Below are positions 24,240 to 35,701 of a stretch of 64,000 bases of DNA, piece by piece. A program made the position numbers and the translations under genes. Under the pieces are notes generated by a model, which made no database searches, was not told the origin of the DNA, and worked only from the letters and a program-made list of their open reading frames with translations. The stretch comes from Lentinula raphanica (Eukaryota > Basidiomycota > Agaricomycetes > Agaricales > Omphalotaceae), in contig JANVFP010000031.1 in NCBI GenBank assembly GCA_027919835.1, positions 248,001 through 312,000 of the forward strand, given 5' to 3'. Position 1 is the first letter of the stretch; each line of letters begins with the position of its first letter.

Positions 24240-24970
24240 TCCTTCGTTCTTTTCCCTTATTTCCTTATTCGCCTTCCCTCGTTCCTCGTTCACCTCGGTT
24301 CGCCCCTCGCTGTCGTACGCAGTCTCGAATCCATATTAATCATCACGTGGAGAATATCACTATCTTAAAGCATGTTCTACATGCGTCTGATCCTTTTTAT
24401 CGCCTCCGCCCGCAAGAGGGGAAAGTCGATGGGTATTTTCAGATCCCATCAAAAATACGTACAGGTGGTTGTCCGACACATCCGATGACACCAGAAGCTA
24501 CCAGAAGCAATCGGAACGATTGCTCTCGGAGAATTCCGGTTGAAACCTCGATTATTAATTTATTATTATTTTCCATACAACAAGCGCTGAGAGTGCTCAT
24601 GACTCAGTCACAACTCGCGGGTTTTTTGTCACACACCCTTCTCTTATCCCAAGTCTTACTCCTCCGTGATAATCTCCCTTGTAGTGTCCGAGGCTTCAAC
24701 AGTGTCAATGAACAGTTCCATTTTACTCATCCTTCTTTTTTGAACACTGGACTTGAGTTTGTATCCGTGAATTCTCAAACCATATTCCGACTGAACGAAG
24801 CTGGAATGGACCGTCGCATGCGATTACATCGACTATGGGCTACAGTGTTAATTCTGGACCCCAGAAACCAAGACGGAGTAGTTGGAGACAATGAATTTTT
24901 ATTGTTTTGGTGCGTTTGAAAGGTCCTCGATTCAGTATTCAGTGAGACTGACATCCTGCTGTACTCTAGC
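24240..24970. other. Intergenic region with a dispersed-repeat fragment
   Basis: The stretch is A/T- and C/T-mixed, with short frames that I do not believe. It contains the 28-nt repeat core at 24425-24452. The upstream part of the next gene and its promoter must lie in the last few hundred bases. Confidence 0.45.
24425..24452 (+). repeat. Dispersed repeat core, copy 1
   Basis: 28 bases identical, in inverted orientation, to 32268-32295; the encoded peptide in one frame is VDGYFQIPS in both. It is probably a remnant of a short interspersed or transposon-derived repeat. Confidence 0.7.
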
Positions 24971-27900
24971 ATGTCTCAACTATCGACACCTCAACTAAAT
25001 CGAATGTCAGTCTCGCACTTGTTGAACCCACTATCTCCTCAATCTGCACCATCTCGGGTCTCTGTGCTGGCTCTTATGAATCCTGCTCCTCGCCGTCCTC
25101 CGGTAGTAGAGGATGAGCTCAATCATAAAATCATTCACCGGGATTTTGATCTCACGAACAGAACAGTCCTAAAGGTTGTTTATGAGCATGGGGAGAGCGA
25201 CATTGTTGAATATCCCATAAGTGGTGGGCGTTCTGAGGAAGTAGTCGGTCATCTTTTCCGACGTGATACGAACAGTTGGACGAACCCCGCCAATGACTTC
25301 GCTTATTCTCGCGGACCTCCGCGCGGTTACTCAACGGGTGTCAAAGTATCACTCATGGTTGATGCAGAGTCTGGAAATATGGTTCCTTGCACTGTTAGAC
25401 ACTCGACGTGTAAGTTGAGATCACCTCTAAATTATGATCTACAAATAACAAAATCATTCAAAGGCCAAGGCGTCAAAGTTTGTCCATTCTATGACTATAA
25501 TGTCGACGATGTTGTACACTCTTCAGCATCACGGGAACAGCTCCAGTCCAGATTGAAGCATGATAGGGAGCTGAGAGCGATGTTTCGATCTCCGGCTGCA
25601 GATGTTTTTGAACGAACCTCTGCATTCATCGCTGCATTACGGAGAACCGGCTGCCCTGGTACAAGCTTAGTTGAGGATAACGACTCGTCTGAAGATGAGG
25701 ATTTCATGCATCTTCGTCGAGGTTACCCTTTGAAAAGGGATCGGTGTACTGGCCAGCTGGTTTTTGGGTATCAATTCAATGGTGATGCCTTTATCAAGTG
25801 AGTAATCACATTTCAAAACCGTAGCTGTGCAAATTTGACCCAATTCCGTTAGGTGCGAACACTATTCTACACAAGCTCGCGACCATTTCTTTGACTGTAC
25901 AATTGGGAATGGCTCGTATCACTTGGACTACTTGGAAGCAATCTTCACCGAGGACGATGACGAAGTTGAGCGAATTGAGGAAGAGTTAGAGCTAATTGGA
26001 TATGGTCCGAGAAGTAGTTGTCATACAGTAATGAATGTCTCGTCTCAGCGGCCAGTCTGTCGTAAGTAATCTAACTTTTACCATAAATATTTTACTGAAG
26101 CTGTGATTCATGAAAAGCGTTCAACCATCGAGATGCCAGCGGCATATTAAAACAGCCAAAAGTTGAACGAATTGGATGTTCATGTGTCTTTCGAGAATAT
26201 GAGCCAGTACTCGAGTTTCGCGACTCATGCCCCTATATCCTTGTGACCAGCAAAGGTCCTCATTCACATCCAATTCCTCTTCCCGAAAAAACCCCTTACG
26301 CCATAAAAAATGATGTTTATCAGCTTGTTCACCGACTCGATGTTGATATGGCTGATATCACTCCACGTCAGTTCCTTCGCCACCCAATTGTGAAAACATA
26401 TCTCGCCTCTCGCTTCCCTCTGCTTCGTAACCCCATGCTCAGTGATCTACATGTTTCACTTTCAAATCGAAGTCATCTCAGAGTATACATCGAGACGGTC
26501 AAGAAAGACTGCTTCCCATATGGTACTAGCTGGAAAGGTAAAGCTGAGTTCAGCTCTTTGGATACGTATTACGAAGGTGCTGAACCATTTGGTTAGGTCT
26601 TGAATATCTCAAACAACAACAAGACTCCCTCCTACCAATCAACGAACGTTACATTCGGCAGATGATAGAGTTACCAGCTAGTCACCTGGAGAACGACGTA
26701 GATGATGCGTCTGCAGATGATCCAATGGACGATACATTCCGATTTGTGATCTGTATGACACCAGAGGCTAGCAGTCGCCTCGCCGTTGCTCAACACCTGC
26801 AGAGTGATATAGCGTTCAAACGTATTGTCGGGTTTTATGAGTTTGAACTCGCCTCCAAAGATCCCGATAGCAACACCAGTATGTTCAACTCCTTATATAA
26901 TTATGGCTAGTTGCTCACAGAACTCACAGGTATGACATATTGCCGAGTATTTCTCACTCGGCAGACAGCAGATGCACACCGGAGGATATTAGTAGAGATC
27001 AACAAACTTGTTCATCTAGACACTGGGCGATCTCTTCGTTGGAGACATATTCATGGAGAGTCCTTGGATGATCATTCCGACGGCCTCATCTTGAACTGGG
27101 TAGTGGATCAGCATGGCGGACAGGCAAAAGGTCAGATCCGATGTTCAAACTCTTCAGTGAATTAACAGTCCAAATAGGAATCGGGATGTTTCTTGAAGAA
27201 ATTTCGCGGTCGCTACCACTTAAAGCTGATTTTCATCAACCTCTTCGGTCTATACAGAGCCTTGGACCTTACGACCATCTTCAACGATTCCTGACCCTAT
27301 GTACAACTCATTTTGCCCGAAACATACGCCAATGTCAGGTTCCGGAGAGTGTTCGGAACCTCATGAGAAGTTTAGTGAGCGTTCAACATAACGAGTGGGA
27401 GGAAACAGTCCAGGCAATTCAAGAGCATGGAGGGATAGCAGGCCAGAGTGCGTATGATTCTTGCTTTTTACTTCGCTTGGTTTCAACATGGCTTGGTTAT
27501 AGATTGGGTCGCCGATAAGATACGAGCAAAATTCGTGTTTCCTGGAATTTGCTGGGAGAAAAGCTTCATTCCTCTTGATATATGGAACGCAAGGGAAAGA
27601 GACTCCAACGTGAGCGAGATACTTCATGCCGATGTTAATCGCGAGGGTGTACATTGCTCACTGGTCGGAGGCATTAAGAAAAGCATGCACTATGACCATT
27701 TGAAATTGATTAGCTTAAAGGTAGTGATGTTTCGAGTCAAGATTTCAACTTCAGAACTGATTATAACACACAGAATCTTGAATCTATGGGCATTCGAGAA
27801 TCTTACAAAAGCAAGAGCAGCACTGAACGTGCTACCAGAAACTTGAAACGCCGTTGTAAGCTTTTCCTTTGTTCAATGTGCCATAGTTTGTGGACGTATC

Positions 27901-28205
27901 TCACAATGTCCTCAACAGCTCATAATCGCAACAAGCGCTATCATTTGGCAGATGAAAAGATTGCCCTACATAACAAAAAGATCGAGATTCTATGGAACAA
28001 GCTTCAAAGCGCAACAAACAAGACACGCGCAAAGTTTGAACTCATGCAGCAAGACTCTACTTCAGAGCAAGCAGCGCATAGGGCATGGAAAAAGGCAAAG
28101 GAGCAGGAAACACGAGCACGGGTAGCGTTTGACAAACAAGTTGTGATAGGTCGTAGCCTAGTGAACACAGGGTCAGGTAAAATAAATGTGGTAATATCTG
28201 TATAG
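24971..28205 (+). CDS. Probable MULE-type transposase-derived protein
   Basis: A multi-exon gene of about 800-900 residues starting MSQLSTPQLNRMSV. The N-terminal third contains FKGQGVKVCPFYDY and a Cys/His pattern (KCEHYSTQARDHFFDC; GCSCVFREY; CPYILVTSKGPHSHP), which resembles a WRKY-GCM1/FLYWCH-like DNA-binding finger ending in HxH. Later exons give KRIVGFYEFELASKD, LILNWVVDQHGGQAKG, CTTHFARNIRQC and SEILHADVNREG; the spacing recalls the acidic residues and late His/Glu block of MULE DDE transposases. The C-terminus is a charged coiled coil. Such proteins are numerous in Agaricomycete genomes as far as I recall. All exons remain open, so this copy may be intact or domesticated. I saw no terminal inverted repeats. 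Exon borders are approximate. Confidence 0.55.
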
Positions 28206-29863
28206 CTCTATCCTATTTGTCGCTGTCCCATGCCTTCGCACAATCCCCACAAACTCATCCGATGCGCGTACACGGAGGGCCGTAGCAGTTTTCCTTGAGC
28301 GAAGCAGTGTTGGTTTTGAGCATGAACTGCCCCGGCACAGGAGAGAATGCTGGCCATAACGGCAACGCAACAAACCCAACACTGAGGCTGATGAGAGCAA
28401 AGGTGAGGTCCTCGTACACCCATAGGTTTTTTGTACAAGAAACAGGAGAGAGAGGCGGCTTGGAGATGATTCGGTGAGCAAGGAAGGGAGAAAGCAGGTA
28501 GAGAGCGAGAGGCTAGAAACAGGCAATGCAGCCTTGCCTAGATGAGGGGCTGGGCGTGCATTGCCTGCATCTCTTGGCCCTCCCCATCTGGCCTTCCCGG
28601 CGGCTTCATTGTCATCGTGTCGCTCTCGCAGCCTCCGTCATCACGCTGTTCCCATGGTCTCCACCATCGCGTTGCTCTCGCGGTCTCCGTCGTTGCATTG
28701 CTCTCGCGGTCTCTGTCGTTGCGTCGCTTTCGCGGTCTCCGTCGTTGCGTCGCTTTCGCGGTCTCCGTCGTTGCGTTGCTCTCGCGGTCTCCGTCGTTGC
28801 ATCGCTCTAGCGGTCTCCATCATCGCGTCGCTCTCGTGTTCTCATGGCTGTTGTTGCCCTTGTTACTGCGTTGTCCATGTCCTTGGAGCGACGTATCGTT
28901 TGCTGCATCGTCTGGTAGGAAGAGGTGAAAGGTTTCAGTGTGCTGTCAGCTGATGCATGGGTGCGTTGGCTGGAGAGGAGGTCGAAACGCTTATGACCAG
29001 AACAGCCTGCGCAGGAGCAAGAAGATCCGGTGGGGACAATGCTAGAGTGGTAAGGCATGGCCCGAATGGCTACAGCTGTGTAGAGAGGAGTTGGGGGCAT
29101 TGAAGTAAGTTCTGGCCCTCTTCCTGGTCCTGGAGGCGAGGGAGTGGGAGGAAGGAGAGCGGAACGAGGGAGGAGAGAAGAGTTAGGACATTGGGAAGCG
29201 AGGTTGCTACGACTAGATAACCTCAGCGATACACACAAAAAACAATGAGATATTTGGAAAGATTGCTGTTACAACGTTAGCACAACCGGAATCCATGCCA
29301 ACACCCTCCACTTCCCCAAGGACGGGGTGGTGGGAAGGAGCTGGATGAAATGGTAGGGTAGCTAAGGTAAGGCTGCCCTCTGCACACTCCAACTAGGAGC
29401 TGAACAATGACTTTTAAGCCATGGCCTACGCCCGTGCACGAGCGAACTGCAGCACAAACGGCTGCAAACCACGACGTTGAAATTTATGGGAGGCATAGAA
29501 AGAAAGTAATCAATGTAAAACGACAAAAAGCACTTACCAAGGGCTGAGTTTTTGTGACTGGTTTGTGTGGTGTAGTACTGCTAGTAGGGTGTAGTAGACG
29601 GAGGGAAGGTATGGATGGTGGGAAACGAAGAAAAACAAAAGAAAACCTGGGAAAAACATTAGTCGCGTGATGAACCAGGCGCTCAACGACACTCATTACA
29701 CGACGTCAACCGAGTCTCCAACCAGGAATGAGAGGAAGGAATTGAAGCAGACACAGCCATTTATTTGAAAGACTTAAAAGGGTGGCGATCTGAAATGCGC
29801 GTGCAAACCAGTAACATTGTTTTGGTACCAAAAAAAGTTTCGACAATAAGTAGAGTAAGACTC
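28206..29863. other. Low-complexity intergenic stretch without a confident gene
   Basis: It contains the 26-bp minisatellite at 28630-28838 and purine/pyrimidine-skewed DNA. On the minus strand at about 28.2-28.45 kb there is a hydrophobic frame (FALISLSVGFVALPLWPAF) with a Cys-containing tail broken by a TGA (CYGPPCTRIG then stop, then VCGDCAKAW). It could be a decayed membrane-protein exon, but no complete gene can be assembled. Confidence 0.4.
28630..28838. repeat. 26-bp minisatellite, about eight copies
   Basis: Units begin with GGTCTCC at 28656, 28682, 28708, 28734, 28760, 28786 and 28812, exactly 26 bp apart, with one weaker unit before. Because 26 is not a multiple of three and the unit has no stop, all three plus frames stay open, giving false overlapping reading frames. 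Confidence 0.95.
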
Positions 29864-32055
29864 TCAAACACTTTCCTGAGAGAGTCGCAACACACTATGG
29901 CCAATGATGTCCAAGGCTTCATCTCCCTCATCTCCACATATACCCTCCTGCTTGAGGTGCAACAAATGTCCCTGGAATGAACGTACCTTGGCACAGGTAT
30001 CACAGCGCCGCCAGGCCGTAATCATATGGACCCAAGTGTCGTGGGTAACGCCAGCATACGAGTTCCATGTTAACCACGCCAGCCCAACTGGATCGACTGC
30101 CGCAGGCCTTGAAACCGTCATAACACCTGTTTGTAGATGATCAAGAGACAGTTCCGGAATTCGGTTCATAACACCCTGAAGGCTTGGCACTGTAAGTTTC
30201 GTCAATACAGTGTATGAAAAAAACATAGCATAAGAATAAGACCGACCGTTCTCGAATTCTGGGGTGCCGTGGCAACGATTGGTATGACCCAGATGAAGCT
30301 GGTAACCATCGAAGGAAAAGTAAGCATAGCAAGAGATACACTTGTGCATGCGCTTTCGTAGTTCAGCGAATTGATCGAGAGAAATCCCCTGAATGCTGTT
30401 CAACTGTAAGATAGCGATACCAATCGCTGTGCGTCGCAGATGACTGCAACGATTGAACACAGTGGCCTCGGCATCAGCTCCAGTGAAGTTTACGAAGCAG
30501 TCCGGAATTTCGCCTTCACTGCCGCTGATGTCAAATGCTGGGTGCGCCCGTGGATTACCAATGTATTCGCCATTGTTCGCTGCTTCAATAATCGACTTGA
30601 CGACATCGATATCTGCATGAGCACAAGTACATGACATCAGATAATTACATGACAAGGACATCGAGAACACACCTGTAAGACGCCGATCGCGTGCAGCCTC
30701 AGCAGAGAACAGATAAGTCTGTCGAACGGGGCCCAGATCAACGCAGTGAAGCTTCCCAGTGCTGAATAGGGGTCCACTCGAAACAAAGTCTTCTACTTGA
30801 GCATACTGGGCATGATATAAGTCACGCTGTGTATAAACCATAGCATCGGTCTGGAATGTTGCTTCAGAGTTAGCTGAGATATGATATATCATCAGATAAT
30901 GGAACAACAATGTGAGCGGAATCAACGCACCCCATACACGGTGGTCACTTTGAACGGCCAAGGGAGAGGAAGATCGATGGCTGGTAGTCCTGCCCCCAGC
31001 TTCCATTTCCTCAACGTCAGGATATGCCGGCGGACTGCTAGCTGCCAGAGCAAGAGGACGCTCATTGGAGGGGTAGATCGGGTCTACATGAGTTATGAGC
31101 TATCTTTGTGCAATAGATGGAGAGAGTGGACTTACGCCATATACAGTCATGACTCTCCGGTGTGAGATAGCCCGTAACGCCTAACTCGGTATCTTTGACG
31201 TGTCGTTTTTTAACATACATGTGGCAAAAATCTTCACCAAGCGCGCGATTGCGCTCTAGATTGAGGATATGATGGCAAAGAGGAGGATTCGCGACTTGAC
31301 CAGTCTTCAATGCAACGGCCATTTTCTCAAGACCTTGCCATTTGCTTCGAAACGCCAATGAGAACGGAATATATCTCCAACATAAGCATGAGACTCACCA
31401 AGTCCATTCCACATATTCCTGCTTTTGCAAGTCAAACGTTGCCAATCGCTTTTCCTCGGCGAACTGGATGCGAACTTGTTCCTCGTAAAAACGGCAAACG
31501 TTGGGGACAGGATCGAACGAGGCGAACCGGTCATCCAAGAGATCGTCAGGGTTGTATTTAGTAGGCAATCGCACATGGATTTGTCGCCGATTTTGAGTAC
31601 GGAGATAAGGGTGATATGACACTGCAGCAGATGAAGATGTGGGCCAGCTTGACAACGAGTTCAAGTTTGACTTGCCCATGACTCGTAGGGAGTCAAAGTC
31701 GAAGACGGTGAAGGTGGGTTTCTTTTCGAACTTGATACCTGATATAAGGAATTTTGATTAGGCCTTCAGCTTCATGACTTGTAATTTTTCGGAGGTCTTT
31801 ACGCACCTATTGCAATCCCACATCCTAGAGTCCGGGGTCCAGCCTTCAACTAAAACTCAGAACAATGGAAAGACGGAGTTGAGAGCGATTATAGGGTACA
31901 ATCGAGGATGAAACAGCAAGCAGAAGCGGGTGTATCGGGATAAGAGAAATTGTCGGGCAAACGAGACTTCCAACCGCGTCAAGAATCGCGTGTAGAACCC
32001 CGTCGAGACTTCCAACTGCGCTGATATCTTGTATTGAGCCTGCGGATGCTACCAT
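29864..32055 (-). CDS. Unrecognised protein with two C-x2-C-x11-H-x6-C fingers
   Basis: Exons on the minus strand join to a protein of about 600 residues. The clear part begins IKFEKKPTFTVFDFDS near 31.74 kb and continues with YNPDDLLDDRFASFDPVP, EWTCKWQGLEKMAVALKTG (after an intron), HPIYPSNERPLAL, TDAMVYTQRDLYHAQYA, and IEAANNGEYIGNPRAHPAFD. Near the C-terminus CISCYAYFSFDGYQLH...C and CDTCAKVRSFQGHLLH...C share exactly the same spacing C-x2-C-x11-H-x6-C, about 75 residues apart. This suggests two zinc-binding knuckles, probably for nucleic acid or protein binding. The first exon is uncertain; a start at 32055 (MVASAGSIQDISAVG) is possible. The stop is at 29864. Confidence 0.55.
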
Positions 32056-33038
32056 AATAGGAATGTCACGCTTGAGCGGTATTGAAGGGTATTGAACACT
32101 CACAAAATATAGAAAATTGGTGTATTTTCGAGGTGTATACGTGGAGGAATGAGTTACAAAATCAATGAAATGAGTGCGCTCCTGATTTGCCGTCATTACC
32201 CGTTCTCCGACCTTCTCCGACCTGTCCCGCCACCTCAGGCCACCTCCCGCCACTGTCCCTGCCTTCCTTGATGGGATCTGAAAATACCCATCGACTATCA
32301 ACTCCGCCCGCAACGATTCGCCGTTCTATTAAAAAGTTCATTATGCAATCCATCGAAGTTTACACGTGTGGAACGTGAGGTTCGAGTATGCTCTCACCCC
32401 TTCCCAAAACTTTACGCAGGTATTCTCGAGGCTAGCCGTGTGGTAGGCCCATTGAAAAAGCTCGCCGTCATTACGACCTTCCTTTTTTCCACCCCCAGCT
32501 TCCGCAAAGCTTCACCCTCTCTTTTCTTTGCTCGCCTGAGGCTTGAATCCAAATAATCGTTCCCTAATACTAACGCTTCCGCGCACCCTCCCAACACAAC
32601 TTTCCTTCAGCGTGTTTTTGTTTGGGCCTTCCGTCGGCCATTAGTACAGAGAGAGAGGCAATCAGAAATGTATCAAGTGAGTAGATTTTCCGTGTCTTGT
32701 GCGCGCGCGAGAGATGAACAGATCCCCATGTATAGCAACCAAACTTCTCCCTTATATCAATAACTAGCGATGAACTTCGATGGCTTGATGCCGCTGACGC
32801 GATTCTTCAAGAATCTAGCACAACTAGCCTTATAGAAACCAGTCCCACTCCTTCAACCAACAACGGATCCGTGCGTCGTTGAATAGATTGCTGATCATCC
32901 GTCTCTTCTTACCACGTTGATCAGCATTCTACATCGAGCCGTAGCTCAACCACTATCAACGCTTCTACGTTCCCCCGGACCAAGAACAACAAACGACATC
33001 ATTACCAGCGTTCAACCAAATCAAGCAGCGCGAAAGTT
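32056..33038. other. Intergenic region with repeat fragment and C/T-rich leader
   Basis: It holds the second copy of the dispersed repeat (32268-32295) and, from about 32.4 kb on, pyrimidine-rich DNA typical of a fungal promoter and leader. Upstream exons of the Ser-rich gene may lie in its last 170 bp: the frame is open back to about 32.93 kb, next to a CAG acceptor. Confidence 0.5.
32268..32295 (-). repeat. Dispersed repeat core, copy 2
   Basis: Inverted exact 28-nt match of 24425-24452. The neighbouring DNA also has cytosine-rich CCGCC motifs in both places, but similarity outside the core is weak. Confidence 0.7.
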
Positions 33039-35450
33039 GTGAATCGCCTGTCTGGTTCCTTCAACAGGCGACATTCGCGTTCCAACTTGAATCACATTAT
33101 CATGGTTCGTGGTCCTTCCATCGAACATCATTTTTTTGGCTCATTTTGGCTCATGAATTCGCAGACCGCGTCTGGATCATCTTCATCCTCATCTCCTCCC
33201 ACAAGCACAATCGAAGGTTCATTACTAAATACGAGCACGTCCCATCCTATTAAGACATCTCCGCGTCTCAACAAACGCACGGCTTCTTCATCATCTACCC
33301 ACAGCGGCTCTCCGGTCTCTGAATGGATCTACCGTCGACCTAAATCACCTTCTGCATCTTCTCCTACGCGTCCTTCCGCGATCAAATACGCTCGGCGTAC
33401 CGTGTCTGACTCTACCGCAAGCGGTAATACTCCCTCTCCTGCCTCAACAGCCGATAGCAGTCGATGTGTCACTCCCACTTCGACTACATACAAATCTGTC
33501 TCAGTCGGCAGTTATTTTCCAGACGTATCCACCAGTTGTCTGAACGCCAGCTCGTCAAATTTACCAGCACATCTCATTAACTGCAACAAAGACAGCAGTA
33601 ATGTTAATAACGGTAGTGGGAGTAGCATCGGAAGTGTCGGAAGTATCGGCGTCTTGATTCCTTCAACATTGGGATTAAACTCCTCAGCTTCGAGCCTCAC
33701 ACGACACCCGTCGTCAAGTACAAAGCCTAAAGCTTCATCTAGTACGGGTGCTTTTTGGACTTCGATACTTCACCCACGGTCTGGACCCAACTCAACCTCT
33801 GAGAGTCCATCAACAACAAACTCTCCTCCCAGTTCAAACTCAAACTCGAAGATAGCACGGTTGTCGTTGGGCAGATCAAAGAGTAAACGACAACAACCTC
33901 AGCCATCGAGTCCCCTTGCCGTTCATACCGCTACTGCTATTCCTTCGATCTGGTCAGGAGCTGATCTGGATCATGGGTCGAGTCCTAAACGGCGAAAGGC
34001 AAGAGGAAGCTTGAAGGAGTTGGGTATATCCCGTATTCCGGTTTCGAGTCGCATCACAGGGAATAAATCACCTACGTCGTCTACGTTTCAGTCCCCACCG
34101 ATATATAACACTCCTGTTAAGAGGAGATCGAGTCATTTACGTTCGGGGTCGTTCTCCTCGACAACATCTTCTTCCACCTCATCTGCCGCTTTTTCCAACT
34201 CTTCATCATTATCCTCGTCAGCCCCATCGTCGCCGTTGACTCCGTTAACACCTGGTTCGCCTACCATAGGTGGGTTTGGCACAAAGCCGAAGAAATTCCA
34301 GCCCAAATTCGAACCACACCACAGGGCCATCGTCGAAGTCGTCGAAGACGATGACCCCTCCCACATGGACGTCCAACGACGGAAATCTCCCTCGCCTACA
34401 AAATCCATCTTAGCTTCTCGCACACCCTATCCCGAATCCTATCCCGACCGGACAAACCCCTCCTTCAAATTCGACTCTGGCATCGATCTAGGTCTGGACG
34501 CCAGCCTTCAGAGGAAGAACCAGAGAAAGGACAGCGTGAGCACGACTGTTAGCAGTAACAAGTCTGTGAAATTCGTTGAGAAGCCTACGGTGCATTATGC
34601 TAGTGCGATATATGAATCGTGGGATGGGACGACGGGTGCTGGTCCGTTTGATTATGACTCGATGGGGATTGATTTATCCGAGATGGATATGGACCAAAAC
34701 GAGGATATCAAAGACGACGAAGACGGACGCTCGAACGGGGCAGCAGGAGGTTCACTCAACCTCCGCCACCCATACGCAGCGAGCGATGTGATCCCCGCAG
34801 GGGACACGACCCCTCCAGCTCCCTCGGCTGCAGACGAAGCCAAAATCAACATTGGCTCCACGCGGTTCGTAGAAGACTTCCATCATCATCATCAACACCA
34901 GACCCGCCCGACTATGAACAACACTCGCGCACTGCGTGCGCAGGAACGAGAAGACACATGTGTCACACCCACCCCAGATCGAAGCAGGGAACGCACTTCG
35001 AGTGGCAGTACCGGTACTGGCACACTTCGGAGCTTTGTCTCGTTGAAACGAAAAGGCTCTACGGCTTCTAGCACGACTGGTTCGATCGTCAGGCGTGCTC
35101 CGTCAATATCATCTCCTGAATTCAAGACCCCCAATCATCGACCGACAATATCAGGTCCATTTGCTTTGGGCACCATGGCGCCGCATCTTTCTGCTCATCC
35201 CGAAGCGTCTGAGCACCCGGGAGCGTGCTTGGAGAATGTTACTGAGATGGGTGAGAAGATACATAACATTGGGTTGAGGAATGCTGGGTTGAGGAGTGCA
35301 CCTTCGTTGGAGAGTTTCAAGAGTATGAAGAGTGGAAAGAGTATGAGGAGTTTGAAGAGTCTGCCGGAGAGTGTGAAGAGTAGCATCAGCCTTCGGGCCA
35401 AGGGGATGCGGGACTGGTTCAAAGGCAGGGTGACTGTCAGTGCGATGTAG
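33039..35450 (+). CDS. Ser/Thr-rich hypothetical protein (5' end unresolved)
   Basis: A very long open frame, Ser/Thr/Pro-rich, with conserved-looking short motifs such as VSEWIYRRPKSPSASSPTR, SIWSGADLDHGSSPKRRKAR, KPKKFQPKFEPHHRAIVEVVE and KSVKFVEKPTVHYASAIYESW. The C-terminus carries Ser/Lys repeats (SMKSGKSMRSLKSLPESV) and ends RDWFKGRVTVSAM. The composition indicates a largely disordered, probably phosphorylated signalling or polarity protein. The codon at 33039 is GTG, not ATG; the frame continues upstream, so the true start is in an earlier exon. A likely intron runs from GTTCGTGG near 33.10 kb to CGCAG near 33.17 kb. I do not recognise the family. Confidence 0.72.
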   Translation: MNRLSGSFNRRHSRSNLNHIIMVRGPSIEHHFFGSFWLMNSQTASGSSSSSSPPTSTIEGSLLNTSTSHPIKTSPRLNKRTASSSSTHSGSPVSEWIYRRPKSPSASSPTRPSAIKYARRTVSDSTASGNTPSPASTADSSRCVTPTSTTYKSVSVGSYFPDVSTSCLNASSSNLPAHLINCNKDSSNVNNGSGSSIGSVGSIGVLIPSTLGLNSSASSLTRHPSSSTKPKASSSTGAFWTSILHPRSGPNSTSESPSTTNSPPSSNSNSKIARLSLGRSKSKRQQPQPSSPLAVHTATAIPSIWSGADLDHGSSPKRRKARGSLKELGISRIPVSSRITGNKSPTSSTFQSPPIYNTPVKRRSSHLRSGSFSSTTSSSTSSAAFSNSSSLSSSAPSSPLTPLTPGSPTIGGFGTKPKKFQPKFEPHHRAIVEVVEDDDPSHMDVQRRKSPSPTKSILASRTPYPESYPDRTNPSFKFDSGIDLGLDASLQRKNQRKDSVSTTVSSNKSVKFVEKPTVHYASAIYESWDGTTGAGPFDYDSMGIDLSEMDMDQNEDIKDDEDGRSNGAAGGSLNLRHPYAASDVIPAGDTTPPAPSAADEAKINIGSTRFVEDFHHHHQHQTRPTMNNTRALRAQEREDTCVTPTPDRSRERTSSGSTGTGTLRSFVSLKRKGSTASSTTGSIVRRAPSISSPEFKTPNHRPTISGPFALGTMAPHLSAHPEASEHPGACLENVTEMGEKIHNIGLRNAGLRSAPSLESFKSMKSGKSMRSLKSLPESVKSSISLRAKGMRDWFKGRVTVSAM

Positions 35451-35701
35451 TCGTTCTTTTTCGATTACGCTGGACGAGAACTTTTTCTTGGAAAATGGAT
35501 TCTTGACAAAAATGGATACCCATCACTAGTGAAATGGATTTTGGGCGTTGGCTTTTTTGGAGGGAAACCTAGTACATACTGTAGCATCAGTAAATTATCA
35601 CTCAAAGTAACGTATGTCGGTTGCATATTTTCGTATGGTCATAGACTATTCTACAATATACAATCAAATTACAGATCCAGTATAGCCGTCGAACGGAATC
35701 C

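Noticed and set aside
28526..28953. Three overlapping plus-strand frames of 94-130 residues
   Set aside because: All are produced by the 26-bp minisatellite, which has no stop in any plus frame.
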